Below, in pieces: positions 4,840-13,226 of a stretch of DNA of 14,380 nt. The first letter of the stretch is position 1, and every line of letters starts with the position of its first letter. A program made the position numbers and the translations under genes. The stretch spans positions 99,195 to 113,574 of the forward strand of contig FR882078.1 in assembly GCA_000434915.1 (NCBI GenBank), given 5' to 3'. This DNA comes from Ruminococcus sp. CAG:563 (lineage in GTDB: Bacteria; Bacillota; Clostridia; Oscillospirales; Acutalibacteraceae). The notes below the pieces were generated by a model, which saw only the letters and a list, made by a program, of their open reading frames with translations, did no database searches and was not told where the DNA came from.

Positions 4840-7800
4840 ATGGAAAAGAAACTTATATCATTGCTTCTTGCCGTTCTTATGATGTTTTCGGCGTTGCCGA
4901 TAACGGTATTTGCGGCGGAGAGCGAGTACCCTGAATCCGAACACCCATACGAATATGGTGACTATGAATGGACTTATGAGGGAAAGCCGGGCACAAAATC
5001 GCTTTCTGTCACTTTTTCTGATAAGACGGAATTTAACGAATACGATGACCTGATCTTTTACGATCAAAATGGTGACTGTATTGGACGTGCCGGAAATGAA
5101 CTTGCGGGTAAGACGGTAGATTTCAATGCGAGTTCTCTCAAAATTAGTTTTAACTGTTGGAATTCCGGTAGCTCTTATTATGGTTTCAAAATAACCAATA
5201 TAAGAGAAAATAATTATGAGGTTGACGGAACTGTAATTCCGGAAGAAGATTGCAAAATTACAGAAGACAGATCAACCGGAACAATTACTTTTGAACCGGC
5301 TACAACCGAATCCGATGATGGGTATATATCTTTATCGTACAGTGTCTTGGGAAGCCGCACTGTAAAATGGGTTAAACGAATTGTTGTTAAGCCGGGATTT
5401 AATGACACAACTTATTTCGGTGCTTTTGTAAATGCCGAAGTGCTTGATTTTGCCGAGGATTTTTATTTTAGTGGTTGGGATATCAGTGATACAGCTTTTT
5501 ATAAAAATAAGAGTAACTGGGACAATGAAAGCCTTTATCTTGGCAATAAACTTGTTATATTGGGAGAAAATGACAAGATAAAAGATGGAACAAAATTTAT
5601 ATGCAGTGAAGCTATTGACTACTATAAGGATATAATAATCCCGGATAGTGTTATATATATTGGAGAATACAATAATTCAAAATCAATTATGTGTATAAGG
5701 GGTTCATATGCAGAGACTTGGGCCAAAGAAAAAGAAATAAGGTGTATCTGCGTAGGTGATCTAAAAGTTAAATTTAAGAATTGTATAATTTCAAAGGGTA
5801 CACCGCTTTCATCAGCTATAGAGGTGTATAAGCTTTCATCTGATTACACTTGGAAACAGATTACCGAGTATTCTTCATCAGGATACTCGTCAAGTAAGGT
5901 TGGAGCACAAACGGTAACAATTTCTGACGGAGACGCATCATTAGAATTTATTATCGCTCTTTCGAATGATAAAAATGAATATATTAATTTTAAAGATCAA
6001 TCGCTTTATGAGGAGCTGATCTATTGCTCAGTTGATAAGGATGAAGATGGAATTATCTCTGTTGCAGAGATGAGAGCATATGATGGGGATATATCTCTTG
6101 ATGATGTCAAAGATATTTCAGGCTTAGAATATGCTGATTCGATAGGAGTAATATATAATTATAACACTGAAATTTATATTGAAGATTATTTCGTATTGCA
6201 AAAGTATAATGACCTTACTTGTTTGCCTGCAAAAGTTGACAAAAAATTCTTTGTTGAAAATGGCAGATTAAGATTCTTAGGAATGCGGGGCAATTTATAT
6301 TATGATAAAAATGAAAGTAAAAACTGTGAAGTTACGGATATAATGAAAATTATATCCTCAGATGAAAGTGTTGCATATTATGATGGCACTAATTTAAATT
6401 TGGTAAAATCAGGCGAAGCGGTTATTACTGTAAGTATAGGCTCTGTTTCAAAGAACTTTACCGTTCATGTAAAATCAACTGATTTTTATAATGACTTAGG
6501 CAATAAATCTAATCAAGTGCCTTCTCTTTTGGCTGGTGCCATTGTAAATAATGCAGATGGTGATGTTTTTCAAATAGAAAATGGAAATTTAAAAAGAATA
6601 AACAGTAATAAGAATGTGCTTATGAGCAGTTTTTATCCGGGAAGAGATGAAAACTGCATGTATTCTTCTACATACTATATTACAAGTGACAATGAACTTT
6701 GGCAGTCTGAAAATAAAATTGGCAATGGATTTAAAAAGATTACAAATCCACCAAAAAACCATGGATTTCGTGGTTATGGATTAGCCCTAGATTATAATGG
6801 AAATTGTTATAATCTCCTAAATTATAGCCTAATAGCTGAAAATGTCGTTGACATTGAGGGATGCTTCTATTTAACAAAGTCAGGCGAGATATATAAATGT
6901 TTTGATAATTTATATGATAGTAATCTGAAAATTGTAAAATGTGCTGATAATGTTAAAAAGATAATTAATGCAGATTCTGATGAGTGCAATTATATAGGTA
7001 ATGATGAAAAGACTTATAGTATACAAGCATCGTATAGTAGCTGGGTTTCTTCAACTGAAGTAGTCGACCATAAAGTTAAAGATATTGATGTATATTATGT
7101 AGCCTATTATCTTGATGATAATGACACCTTGTGGTGTAAAATGAATAATGAAAAAGAAGAAAAACTTTTTGATGACGTTGTTAGTTTGAAGAGAAATAAT
7201 TTATCAGAAAAAGGATTTATAACAAGTAATGGAGACTATTATACTTTAAAAAGTCTGTTAAGTCATGATGAGGATTGGCATTATATTGCTAAAATCGGTG
7301 AACCAACGTTAACAAATGTCCAAAAAGTTAGCGATAATTTTTATTTGAATAAAAACAAAGAATTACACATAAGAAAGACTGTCTCAGAAAAAATAATGAC
7401 AGATGTTGTGGATTTTCAAGAATGTATGTTTGGTATTTATTATGATGATTACTATGTAATATTTACTCGAACTGACGGTTCAGTTTGGTCATATTATCCG
7501 GATAAAGACGAGTACCCTGTCAAAATTCTTGATGGCAACGGAGATGAACACACCCACACGTTTAACCACATCACCGTACCCTCCACCTGCAAGGTTGCGG
7601 GAATGGAGTATGATATTTGTTCGGAGTGCGGCGAGACATTCAATGAAAAGACGCTTCCGCTTGCGGCTCACACATGGAGCGAATGGACGGTTGTAAAGGA
7701 AGCAACAACGACCGCCGAGGGTCAGGAAAAGAGAACCTGCTCCGTATGCGATAAGGTCGAAACCCGTGCGATTGAAAAGCTCAAGGTTATCAAGGACGAC

Positions 7801-8457
7801 AAGACGGGAATCGAAATCAATTACAATAATGAATACGATTCCGATACTGAAATCAAGGTCGAGGAGCAGTTCAGCGGCAAGTCGTTCCAGCTCATCAATG
7901 CCGAATTCGGCAAGGTCAATTCAAAAATCTATGACATTGCAACATACAAGGACGGCGTAAAGGTTCAGCCGAACGGCGAAATCACCGTCAAGGTTCCTCT
8001 TCCGGACGGATTCACGACGAACAAAGTCTTTGTTTGCTATGTCGATTCTGTGAGCGGCAAGGTAACTAAGATTCCATGCGAAGTAAAGGACGGATATGTT
8101 ATCTTCAAGACGAACCATTTCAGCGAATACGCAATCGTTGAACAGCCGGCAAACGTAAAATCCGTTTCTGTTTCTGACATCACATTGAATTACAAGAAGT
8201 CGGCGACAATCAAACCGACAATCAAGGCGGATGAGGGTGCAAAGTACACGGTGAAGTATTCATCATCGAATACAAAGGTTGCAACGGTTGATGAAAACGG
8301 CAAGGTATACGCCGCAAAGAAGGGCAGTGCAACGATAACATGTACTGTAACCGATTCCAACGGCAACACCGTTCAGGACACCTGCAAGGTAACGGTCAAA
8401 TACTCCTTCGGTCAGTGGTTGATTAAAATCCTTCTCTTCGGCTGGATTTGGTATTAA
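4840..8457 (+). CDS. Large secreted multi-domain surface protein (CUB-like, BspA-like, Ig-like, propeller-like)
   Basis: 1205 residues. A signal peptide (MEKK, hydrophobic core, cut near VFA-AE at 25-26) is followed by a CUB-like beta domain (about 35-127). A BspA-type leucine-rich remnant comes next (about 265-297, with IIIPDSV and GSYAETWAKE), then an Ig-like Big_3 domain (309-374). A canonical EF-hand calcium loop follows (D399, D401, D403, G404, E410) with a short LRR-like stretch, then an Ig-like Big_2 domain (466-546). Residues 547-902 have recurring blocks such as YYITSDNELWQ and FYLTKSGEIYKC, suggesting a BNR/RCC1-like beta-propeller. A CxxC/HTWSEW module (904-979), a further beta domain, another Big_2 (about 1105-1187) and a hydrophobic tail ending FGWIWY close it. 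There is no LPXTG, SLH or dockerin pair and no catalytic motif. It is probably an adhesin or glycan/protein-binding exoprotein. Module boundaries are by eye. Confidence 0.8.
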   Translation: MEKKLISLLLAVLMMFSALPITVFAAESEYPESEHPYEYGDYEWTYEGKPGTKSLSVTFSDKTEFNEYDDLIFYDQNGDCIGRAGNELAGKTVDFNASSLKISFNCWNSGSSYYGFKITNIRENNYEVDGTVIPEEDCKITEDRSTGTITFEPATTESDDGYISLSYSVLGSRTVKWVKRIVVKPGFNDTTYFGAFVNAEVLDFAEDFYFSGWDISDTAFYKNKSNWDNESLYLGNKLVILGENDKIKDGTKFICSEAIDYYKDIIIPDSVIYIGEYNNSKSIMCIRGSYAETWAKEKEIRCICVGDLKVKFKNCIISKGTPLSSAIEVYKLSSDYTWKQITEYSSSGYSSSKVGAQTVTISDGDASLEFIIALSNDKNEYINFKDQSLYEELIYCSVDKDEDGIISVAEMRAYDGDISLDDVKDISGLEYADSIGVIYNYNTEIYIEDYFVLQKYNDLTCLPAKVDKKFFVENGRLRFLGMRGNLYYDKNESKNCEVTDIMKIISSDESVAYYDGTNLNLVKSGEAVITVSIGSVSKNFTVHVKSTDFYNDLGNKSNQVPSLLAGAIVNNADGDVFQIENGNLKRINSNKNVLMSSFYPGRDENCMYSSTYYITSDNELWQSENKIGNGFKKITNPPKNHGFRGYGLALDYNGNCYNLLNYSLIAENVVDIEGCFYLTKSGEIYKCFDNLYDSNLKIVKCADNVKKIINADSDECNYIGNDEKTYSIQASYSSWVSSTEVVDHKVKDIDVYYVAYYLDDNDTLWCKMNNEKEEKLFDDVVSLKRNNLSEKGFITSNGDYYTLKSLLSHDEDWHYIAKIGEPTLTNVQKVSDNFYLNKNKELHIRKTVSEKIMTDVVDFQECMFGIYYDDYYVIFTRTDGSVWSYYPDKDEYPVKILDGNGDEHTHTFNHITVPSTCKVAGMEYDICSECGETFNEKTLPLAAHTWSEWTVVKEATTTAEGQEKRTCSVCDKVETRAIEKLKVIKDDKTGIEINYNNEYDSDTEIKVEEQFSGKSFQLINAEFGKVNSKIYDIATYKDGVKVQPNGEITVKVPLPDGFTTNKVFVCYVDSVSGKVTKIPCEVKDGYVIFKTNHFSEYAIVEQPANVKSVSVSDITLNYKKSATIKPTIKADEGAKYTVKYSSSNTKVATVDENGKVYAAKKGSATITCTVTDSNGNTVQDTCKVTVKYSFGQWLIKILLFGWIWY

Positions 8458-8470
8458 TTAAATAACACAC

Positions 8471-8504
8471 AATCTCCGTGGAGCAATCTGCGGAGATTTG
8501 TTTT
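8471..8504 (+). terminator. Terminator of the surface-protein gene
   Basis: AATCTCCG (8471-8478) pairs with CGGAGATT (8491-8498) around a 12-base loop, followed by TGTTTT. It begins 13 bases after the stop codon. Confidence 0.8.
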
Positions 8505-8505
8505 G

Positions 8506-8519
8506 ACGCATTTATGCGT
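8506..8519. repeat. Short palindrome ACGCAT-TT-ATGCGT
   Basis: A 6-bp stem with a 2-base loop lies between the two convergent terminators. It may just strengthen termination; no other role is visible. Confidence 0.4.
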
Positions 8520-8520
8520 G

Positions 8521-8559
8521 AAAATAAACCCGACAACTCATTTGCGAGCTGTCGGGTTT
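8521..8559 (-). terminator. Terminator of the - strand dnaD-to-rlmD operon
   Basis: AAACCCGACA (8526-8535) pairs perfectly with TGTCGGGTTT (8550-8559), plus three more inner pairs after a mismatch. Read on the - strand it is followed by ATTTTC. It lies about 57 bases past the methyltransferase stop. It could also back up termination of the + strand gene. Confidence 0.75.
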
Positions 8560-8615
8560 ATGTGATTGTTTGTATTGATTTGGAACAATCATCAAAGGTA
8601 TTCAATTTTACGGAT

Positions 8616-9842
8616 TTATGAGCCGGGCTCTTCAGGTCTAACCTCTATACCAACGTGTTTCTTAGTTGATATGTTCCTGACCAATAATGCAACAGTCTCA
8701 ACGTGTGCGGTATGGGGGAACATGTCAACGGGCTGAATTTTTTTGACCTTATATCCGTTGCGTATGAGGAAAGATATGTCTCTTGCCTGTGTTTCGGGAT
8801 TGCAGGAGATATAGACGATTTTCTTCGGGCTTAGAGTGACGACAGAGGAAAGAAACGCCTTATCGCTTCCTGCTCTCGGCGGATCCATGAAAACAACGTC
8901 CGCTCTTTCGCCGCTTGAAGCCATGTCAACCATAAATTCGCCTGCATCGGCACAATAGAACCGAATGTTTTTTGTATTATTAAGCTTGGCATTGGCGATT
9001 GCGTCGTGAACTGCGTCACGGTTGACCTCAACGCCGATAACTTGCTTAGCTTTCTTGGCGGCGACAATTCCTATTGTACCGATGCCGCAGTAAGCGTCGA
9101 TAACGGTCTCTTGACCCGTGAGATTTGCAAACTCCATCGCTTTATTGTAGAGCTTTTCGGTCTGGATGGGATTGATTTGATAGAACGATTTCGGCGATAT
9201 TCCGAAAACACAGTCGCAGAGCGAGTCATTGATATGCCCCTTGCCGTAAAGCACCTTTTCCGTCTCGCCGAGAACCATGCTTGTATCGGAATTGTTGATA
9301 TTTTGAACGATAGTCGTAATCTCGGGGTGGATTTCAAGCAGTTCCTTTATAAAAGCGTTCTTGCCGGGAAAAACGACAGTTCCCGTGACAAGCACAACCA
9401 TGATTTCACCGCTCTTGAAGCCGTGCTTGACAAGTACATGACGCAGAAATCCTGTGTTCCTATCCTCATTGTAGGCCGTCATACGGTATTTAGGCATCAT
9501 TGAACGAATCGTCACGATGATTTCATCGGCCTTTCTGTCCTCAATTCGGCAGCGGTCGACGCATACGATTCTGTGCGATTTGGACTGATAAACGCCGGAG
9601 ATAATTTTGCCGCCCCTCGTTGAGCCGAAAGCTGCCTGAACCTTGTTGCGATAATGGTAGGGGTGCTCCATGCCGATTATTTTTTCAACATGGCAGTATT
9701 TGCCGAGGAGCTTAACTACCTTTGCCTCCTTAAAGCCGAGCTGACGCTCATATGTCATGTTTTGCAATTGGCAGCCGCCGCATTTTCCGGCGACGGGGCA
9801 AAAGCTTATTTTCTGTTCTTTCTTGGATTTTTTATCGTTCAT
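8616..9842 (-). CDS. rlmD: 23S rRNA (uracil-C5)-methyltransferase, RlmD/RlmCD type
   Basis: 408 residues from ATG 9842. It uses S-adenosylmethionine to methylate C5 of a uracil in 23S rRNA. A [4Fe-4S] site is formed by C15, C21, C24 (CGGC) and C98. A SAM-binding DAYCGIGTIG motif, the FMDPPRAG motif, catalytic cysteine C347 in YISCNP and general base E382 in HVETV are all present. Only 14 residues precede the first Fe-S cysteine, so the N-terminal TRAM RNA-binding domain of E. coli RlmD and Bacillus RlmCD is missing. The target uracil (1939, 747 or both) cannot be decided from sequence, and a TrmA-like tRNA enzyme is less likely because of the Fe-S site. The ATG overlaps the transporter gene by 11 bases and has AAGGAA seven bases upstream. 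It is the last gene of the operon. Confidence 0.88.
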   Translation of the reverse strand: MNDKKSKKEQKISFCPVAGKCGGCQLQNMTYERQLGFKEAKVVKLLGKYCHVEKIIGMEHPYHYRNKVQAAFGSTRGGKIISGVYQSKSHRIVCVDRCRIEDRKADEIIVTIRSMMPKYRMTAYNEDRNTGFLRHVLVKHGFKSGEIMVVLVTGTVVFPGKNAFIKELLEIHPEITTIVQNINNSDTSMVLGETEKVLYGKGHINDSLCDCVFGISPKSFYQINPIQTEKLYNKAMEFANLTGQETVIDAYCGIGTIGIVAAKKAKQVIGVEVNRDAVHDAIANAKLNNTKNIRFYCADAGEFMVDMASSGERADVVFMDPPRAGSDKAFLSSVVTLSPKKIVYISCNPETQARDISFLIRNGYKVKKIQPVDMFPHTAHVETVALLVRNISTKKHVGIEVRPEEPGS

Positions 9843-11058
9843 TTTCAGGTTCCTTATCAATTATTTTGCAGATTCCGACTGCCGCCGTGCCGAGCAGAGC
9901 GATTACAACCCAGCTGATTATTGTGCCGTTCCAGCCGAAGCTGTCCGAAAGCAGGGCGAAGCCATAGGCCGATGCTGCCGAGCCGACATATGTCATGAAA
10001 TTGAGCGTGCCCGAAAGCTCGGAAACGTTCTCGTTGTTGCCGTAAATTCCGGGAATAAAGCTGATGAGCACAAGGTTAACGCCGTGCATACAGCCGACGA
10101 TGAGGGCACATATAACCGCTGTCAGGATGACAGAATGACTGCCGAAGGCGACAAGAATTATTGTTGAAACGGCACCGACGGCGAAAATCATAAATCCGCA
10201 TTTGAACGGCTTTCTGCCGGTCTTGTTATAAAGCCTTGAACAAATTTGCAGGCTTATGTATGAGAATATCGGAATAACTGCACTGGTGAGAATTGACTTT
10301 TCACTGCTCAGTCCGAAGGATTCATAGATATATGTCGGCAGCCACGTCGTTACGCCGTCACGGAGAACTCCTTGGAAGAATATCGCCGCAAGAGTGAAGA
10401 TGAGCAGAACTATCGGCATGGTCGGACTGTGCTTTTTGCTTTTTTTATCCGAGGATTTTTTAAGAACATATTTAATGTCAGCAGAGCGTTCTATTTTTGT
10501 CAGCACGGTGTACCATGTTATTGCCATTGCAATTCCACAGACTGTTGCAATGAAGAATACGCCTTTCCAGCTCCAAACGGAGATTACAACAGGTGAGAGC
10601 AAATATATAAGAATGGTTGCAATGGTACAGCCGAGGTTGGTCTGAACACAGCCCTTGTTGAAATCGTCCTCGCTCATTGCCGTTTTCATTATTTTAAGCA
10701 TCGGCGGCCACATGAGCGACTGTGCCAGTCCGTTTACGCCCCAAACAAGGCACATCGGAACCGCTCCTTTGACAAATGGAATGAGCAAATTCATTGCTGC
10801 CGTTACGAAGAAGCCGAGCGTCATCAGCTTCTTTGGGTCAAAACGATCGCCAAGCTTGCCGCTGATGAGCTGACCAACGCCGTATGTAATGAATCCCACG
10901 GTGGTGACTGCGCCGGCCGCCGCTTTTTCGATGCAGCCGTCTGCTATTATTGCCGCAATTACAGCGGCAAAATTGATTCGTGTAAGGTAGCTGACGAAAT
11001 AAGCCAGCGAGCAGAGAAATATAAGCCTCTTTGAGTTTTTGCTGTCGAGTTTATTCAT
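9832..11058 (-). CDS. MFS transporter of the organophosphate:phosphate antiporter (OPA/GlpT-like) family
   Basis: 408 residues with about twelve membrane spans and a basic central loop (188-212) between the two halves. The MFS loop motif is GKLGDRF (67-73). NGLAQSLMWPP (109-119) matches the GlpT/UhpT signature. Two arginines that grip the substrate phosphate in GlpT (R45 and R269) appear to be R27 in YLTRINF and R233 in GVLRDGVTTWLPTY. It therefore probably exchanges inorganic phosphate for a phosphorylated sugar or glycerol phosphate; the actual substrate is not determinable. Its ATG shares one base with the tex stop (TAATG), and its 3' end overlaps the methyltransferase gene, so it is translationally coupled on both sides. 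A transporter inside an information-processing operon is unusual. Confidence 0.85.
   Translation of the reverse strand: MNKLDSKNSKRLIFLCSLAYFVSYLTRINFAAVIAAIIADGCIEKAAAGAVTTVGFITYGVGQLISGKLGDRFDPKKLMTLGFFVTAAMNLLIPFVKGAVPMCLVWGVNGLAQSLMWPPMLKIMKTAMSEDDFNKGCVQTNLGCTIATILIYLLSPVVISVWSWKGVFFIATVCGIAMAITWYTVLTKIERSADIKYVLKKSSDKKSKKHSPTMPIVLLIFTLAAIFFQGVLRDGVTTWLPTYIYESFGLSSEKSILTSAVIPIFSYISLQICSRLYNKTGRKPFKCGFMIFAVGAVSTIILVAFGSHSVILTAVICALIVGCMHGVNLVLISFIPGIYGNNENVSELSGTLNFMTYVGSAASAYGFALLSDSFGWNGTIISWVVIALLGTAAVGICKIIDKEPENER
9850..9855 (-). promoter_or_regulatory. Ribosome binding site deciding the methyltransferase start
   Basis: AAGGAA on the - strand lies seven bases before ATG 9842. An in-frame TTG at 9860, six codons upstream, has no such site, so ATG is preferred. 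Confidence 0.7.
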
Positions 11059-13223
11059 TATTCAACGCCCTTAGGTTTCTTCATTGTGAGTGAGATCCTT
11101 TTCTTTTCAATATTAACGTCGAGCACCCAAACCGTGACAATCTGTCCAACCTTGAGCACATCGGAGGGGTGCTTTATATAGCGATTTGTAATCTGCGAAA
11201 CGTGAACCAACCCATCCTGATGAACGCCGATATCAACAAATGCGCCGAAGTCGATAACGTTTCTGACCGTTCCTTTAAGCTCCATGCCGGGTTTGAGGTC
11301 TTTCATGTCCATAACATCAGTGCGGAGCATCGGCGGTGGAAGCTCGTCACGAGGGTCACGGCCGGGGCGCATAAGTTCCTTGACAATATCCTGCATTGTC
11401 GGGACACCCACGCCGATTCTTTCGGCAACTTTTTCTTCACCGAGAGCAGCGATTTTTTCGTTGAGGTCACCGATTTTATTCTTTGCTGCGTCATTGACCG
11501 TGTAGCCGCAGATTTCAAGCAAAGCCTTCGCTGCGGTATAGCTCTCGGGGTGAACGCCTGTGTTGTCAAGCATATTTTTACTCTCGGGTACACGCATGAA
11601 GCCTGCACACTGCTCAAACGCTTTTGCACCGAGCTTTGGTACTTTTTTAAGCTGGGAGCGTGACGTGAATTCGCCGTTTTCCTCACGATAAGCGACTATA
11701 TTTTTTGCAACGGTCGAGTTGATTCCCGAAACTCTTGTCAAAAGTGACGGCGAAGCGGTGTTGAGGTCAACGCCGACGCTGTTAACGGCATCCTCGACAA
11801 CGCCGTTGAGTGCGCTGTCAAGCTCTTTCTTTGGCATATCATGTTGATACTGGCCTACGCCGATTGCTTTTGGGTCGATTTTAACCAGCTCTGCGAGCGG
11901 GTCCTGCAAGCGACGGGCTATGGAAACCGCACTTCTCAGCGAAACATCGTACTGAGGGAATTCCTCTGCAGCAAGCTTTGAAGCGGAATAGACCGATGCG
12001 CCGGCCTCGCTGACGACCATGTAAGCTGTGTCGGTGTCAAGCTCCTTGAGAAGCTCGGCAGTGAAGATTTCCGTTTCTTTGGACGCCGTTCCGTTGCCTA
12101 TGGCGATGATTTGAACGCCGTATTTTTTAATTAAATTTTTGATCAGAATTTTTGCTTGTGCCTGCTGAGCGGCGGAGTGTGTGATGTAAGCCACTCCTGT
12201 GTCAAGCACACGTCCCGTTGCGTCAACAACTGCGACCTTGCAGCCTGTTCTGTAGCCGGGGTCAAGTCCGAGTGCAACCTTGCCTTTAACGGGCGGCTGA
12301 AGCAAAAGCTCTCTTAAATTGAGTGAGAAATTTTTGATTGCCGATGCGTCGGCTCTCTCGGTCAAAGCGGAGCGAATCTCACGCTCGACCGACGGAAAAA
12401 TCAGTCTGTCATATGCGTCAACACCTGCATCTCGAACCGTATCGGTGCAGGGTGAACCCTTGTCGTTGAGTGTTTCGGAGGCGATGACGTTTAGCGCCTT
12501 AACTCGATCAAGCTCAAGACCGACCTTGAGAAAGCCCTCGTTCTCGCCACGGTTAATCGCAAGAATTCTGTGGTCGGCAATTTTGTTGACCGGCTCGGAG
12601 TAATCGTAATATTGCTCATAAACGCTCTTGGCTTCGTCATCGCTTGCTTTGACGTTTACAATGCCGACGACGTTGAGCAGGTTTTTAAGCCTGCGGCGGA
12701 TATCTGCCATATCGGAAATATCCTCGGCTATAATATCCATTGCACCTTGGAGTGCATCATCGGCGGTGCTGACCTCTTTTTCTTCGTTTATGTAGTCCTT
12801 TGCAAGCTCAATGGCGGACGGACTGTTCGGCGTCTGAAGATAGATTGCCCGAGCAAGCGGTTCAAGTCCTTTTTCTCTTGCAACGGAAGCTCTCGTTTTT
12901 CTTTTCGGCTTGAACGGACGGTAGATGTCCTCCAATTCGGCAAGGGTTGCGGCCTTATCGAGTGCGGCGGAGATTTCATCCGTTAGCTTTTCCTGACCCT
13001 CTATTGAAGAACGTATTTCTTCACGGCGCTTGTCCAAGTTGCGAAGATATTCAAGTCTTTCGGAGATTGCACGCAGAGTCTGGTCGTCGAGTGTGCCGTG
13101 AGCCTCTTTTCTGTATCGTGCAATAAACGGAATCGTGTTGCCGTCATCGATGAGGGAGACGACATTTTCAATCTGCCATTTCTTTAATTTGAATTCATTA
13201 GTCAGTGCAAGAATTATATCCAT
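11058..13223 (-). CDS. tex: RNA-binding transcription accessory protein Tex
   Basis: 721 residues, close to the usual length for Tex. The helical N-terminal Tex region contains IPFIARYRKE (31-40) and LEDIYRPFKPKRKTRA (97-112). A YqgF/RNase H-like fold opens with ALGLDPGYRTG (317-327) and has the family's GQYQHDM (457-463). Helix-hairpin-helix repeats follow (about 485-545), and an S1 RNA-binding domain ends the protein (about 643-715, GTVRNVIDFGAFVDIG). Tex is a conserved cytoplasmic nucleic-acid-binding factor that affects transcription and ribosome/RNA quality control; its precise reaction is unsettled. The gene begins three bases after the dnaC-like stop, with GAGG of its ribosome site inside the upstream gene's last codons. 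No motif is missing. Confidence 0.96.
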   Translation of the reverse strand: MDIILALTNEFKLKKWQIENVVSLIDDGNTIPFIARYRKEAHGTLDDQTLRAISERLEYLRNLDKRREEIRSSIEGQEKLTDEISAALDKAATLAELEDIYRPFKPKRKTRASVAREKGLEPLARAIYLQTPNSPSAIELAKDYINEEKEVSTADDALQGAMDIIAEDISDMADIRRRLKNLLNVVGIVNVKASDDEAKSVYEQYYDYSEPVNKIADHRILAINRGENEGFLKVGLELDRVKALNVIASETLNDKGSPCTDTVRDAGVDAYDRLIFPSVEREIRSALTERADASAIKNFSLNLRELLLQPPVKGKVALGLDPGYRTGCKVAVVDATGRVLDTGVAYITHSAAQQAQAKILIKNLIKKYGVQIIAIGNGTASKETEIFTAELLKELDTDTAYMVVSEAGASVYSASKLAAEEFPQYDVSLRSAVSIARRLQDPLAELVKIDPKAIGVGQYQHDMPKKELDSALNGVVEDAVNSVGVDLNTASPSLLTRVSGINSTVAKNIVAYREENGEFTSRSQLKKVPKLGAKAFEQCAGFMRVPESKNMLDNTGVHPESYTAAKALLEICGYTVNDAAKNKIGDLNEKIAALGEEKVAERIGVGVPTMQDIVKELMRPGRDPRDELPPPMLRTDVMDMKDLKPGMELKGTVRNVIDFGAFVDIGVHQDGLVHVSQITNRYIKHPSDVLKVGQIVTVWVLDVNIEKKRISLTMKKPKGVE

Positions 13224-13226
13224 AAA

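Noticed and set aside
6031..6066. Dockerin domain, implying a cellulosome protein
   Set aside because: Only one EF-hand calcium loop is present; a dockerin needs a duplicated pair.
8401..8457. LPXTG-type sortase signal
   Set aside because: No LPXTG-like motif precedes the hydrophobic tail, and the tail has no positive residues after it.
9006..9503. 165-codon open frame on the + strand
   Set aside because: It is fully antisense to the well-supported methyltransferase gene and its residues match no family I know.
11169..11663. 164-codon open frame on the + strand
   Set aside because: It is antisense to the S1 and HhH region of tex; it is open only because of the codon pattern of the real gene.
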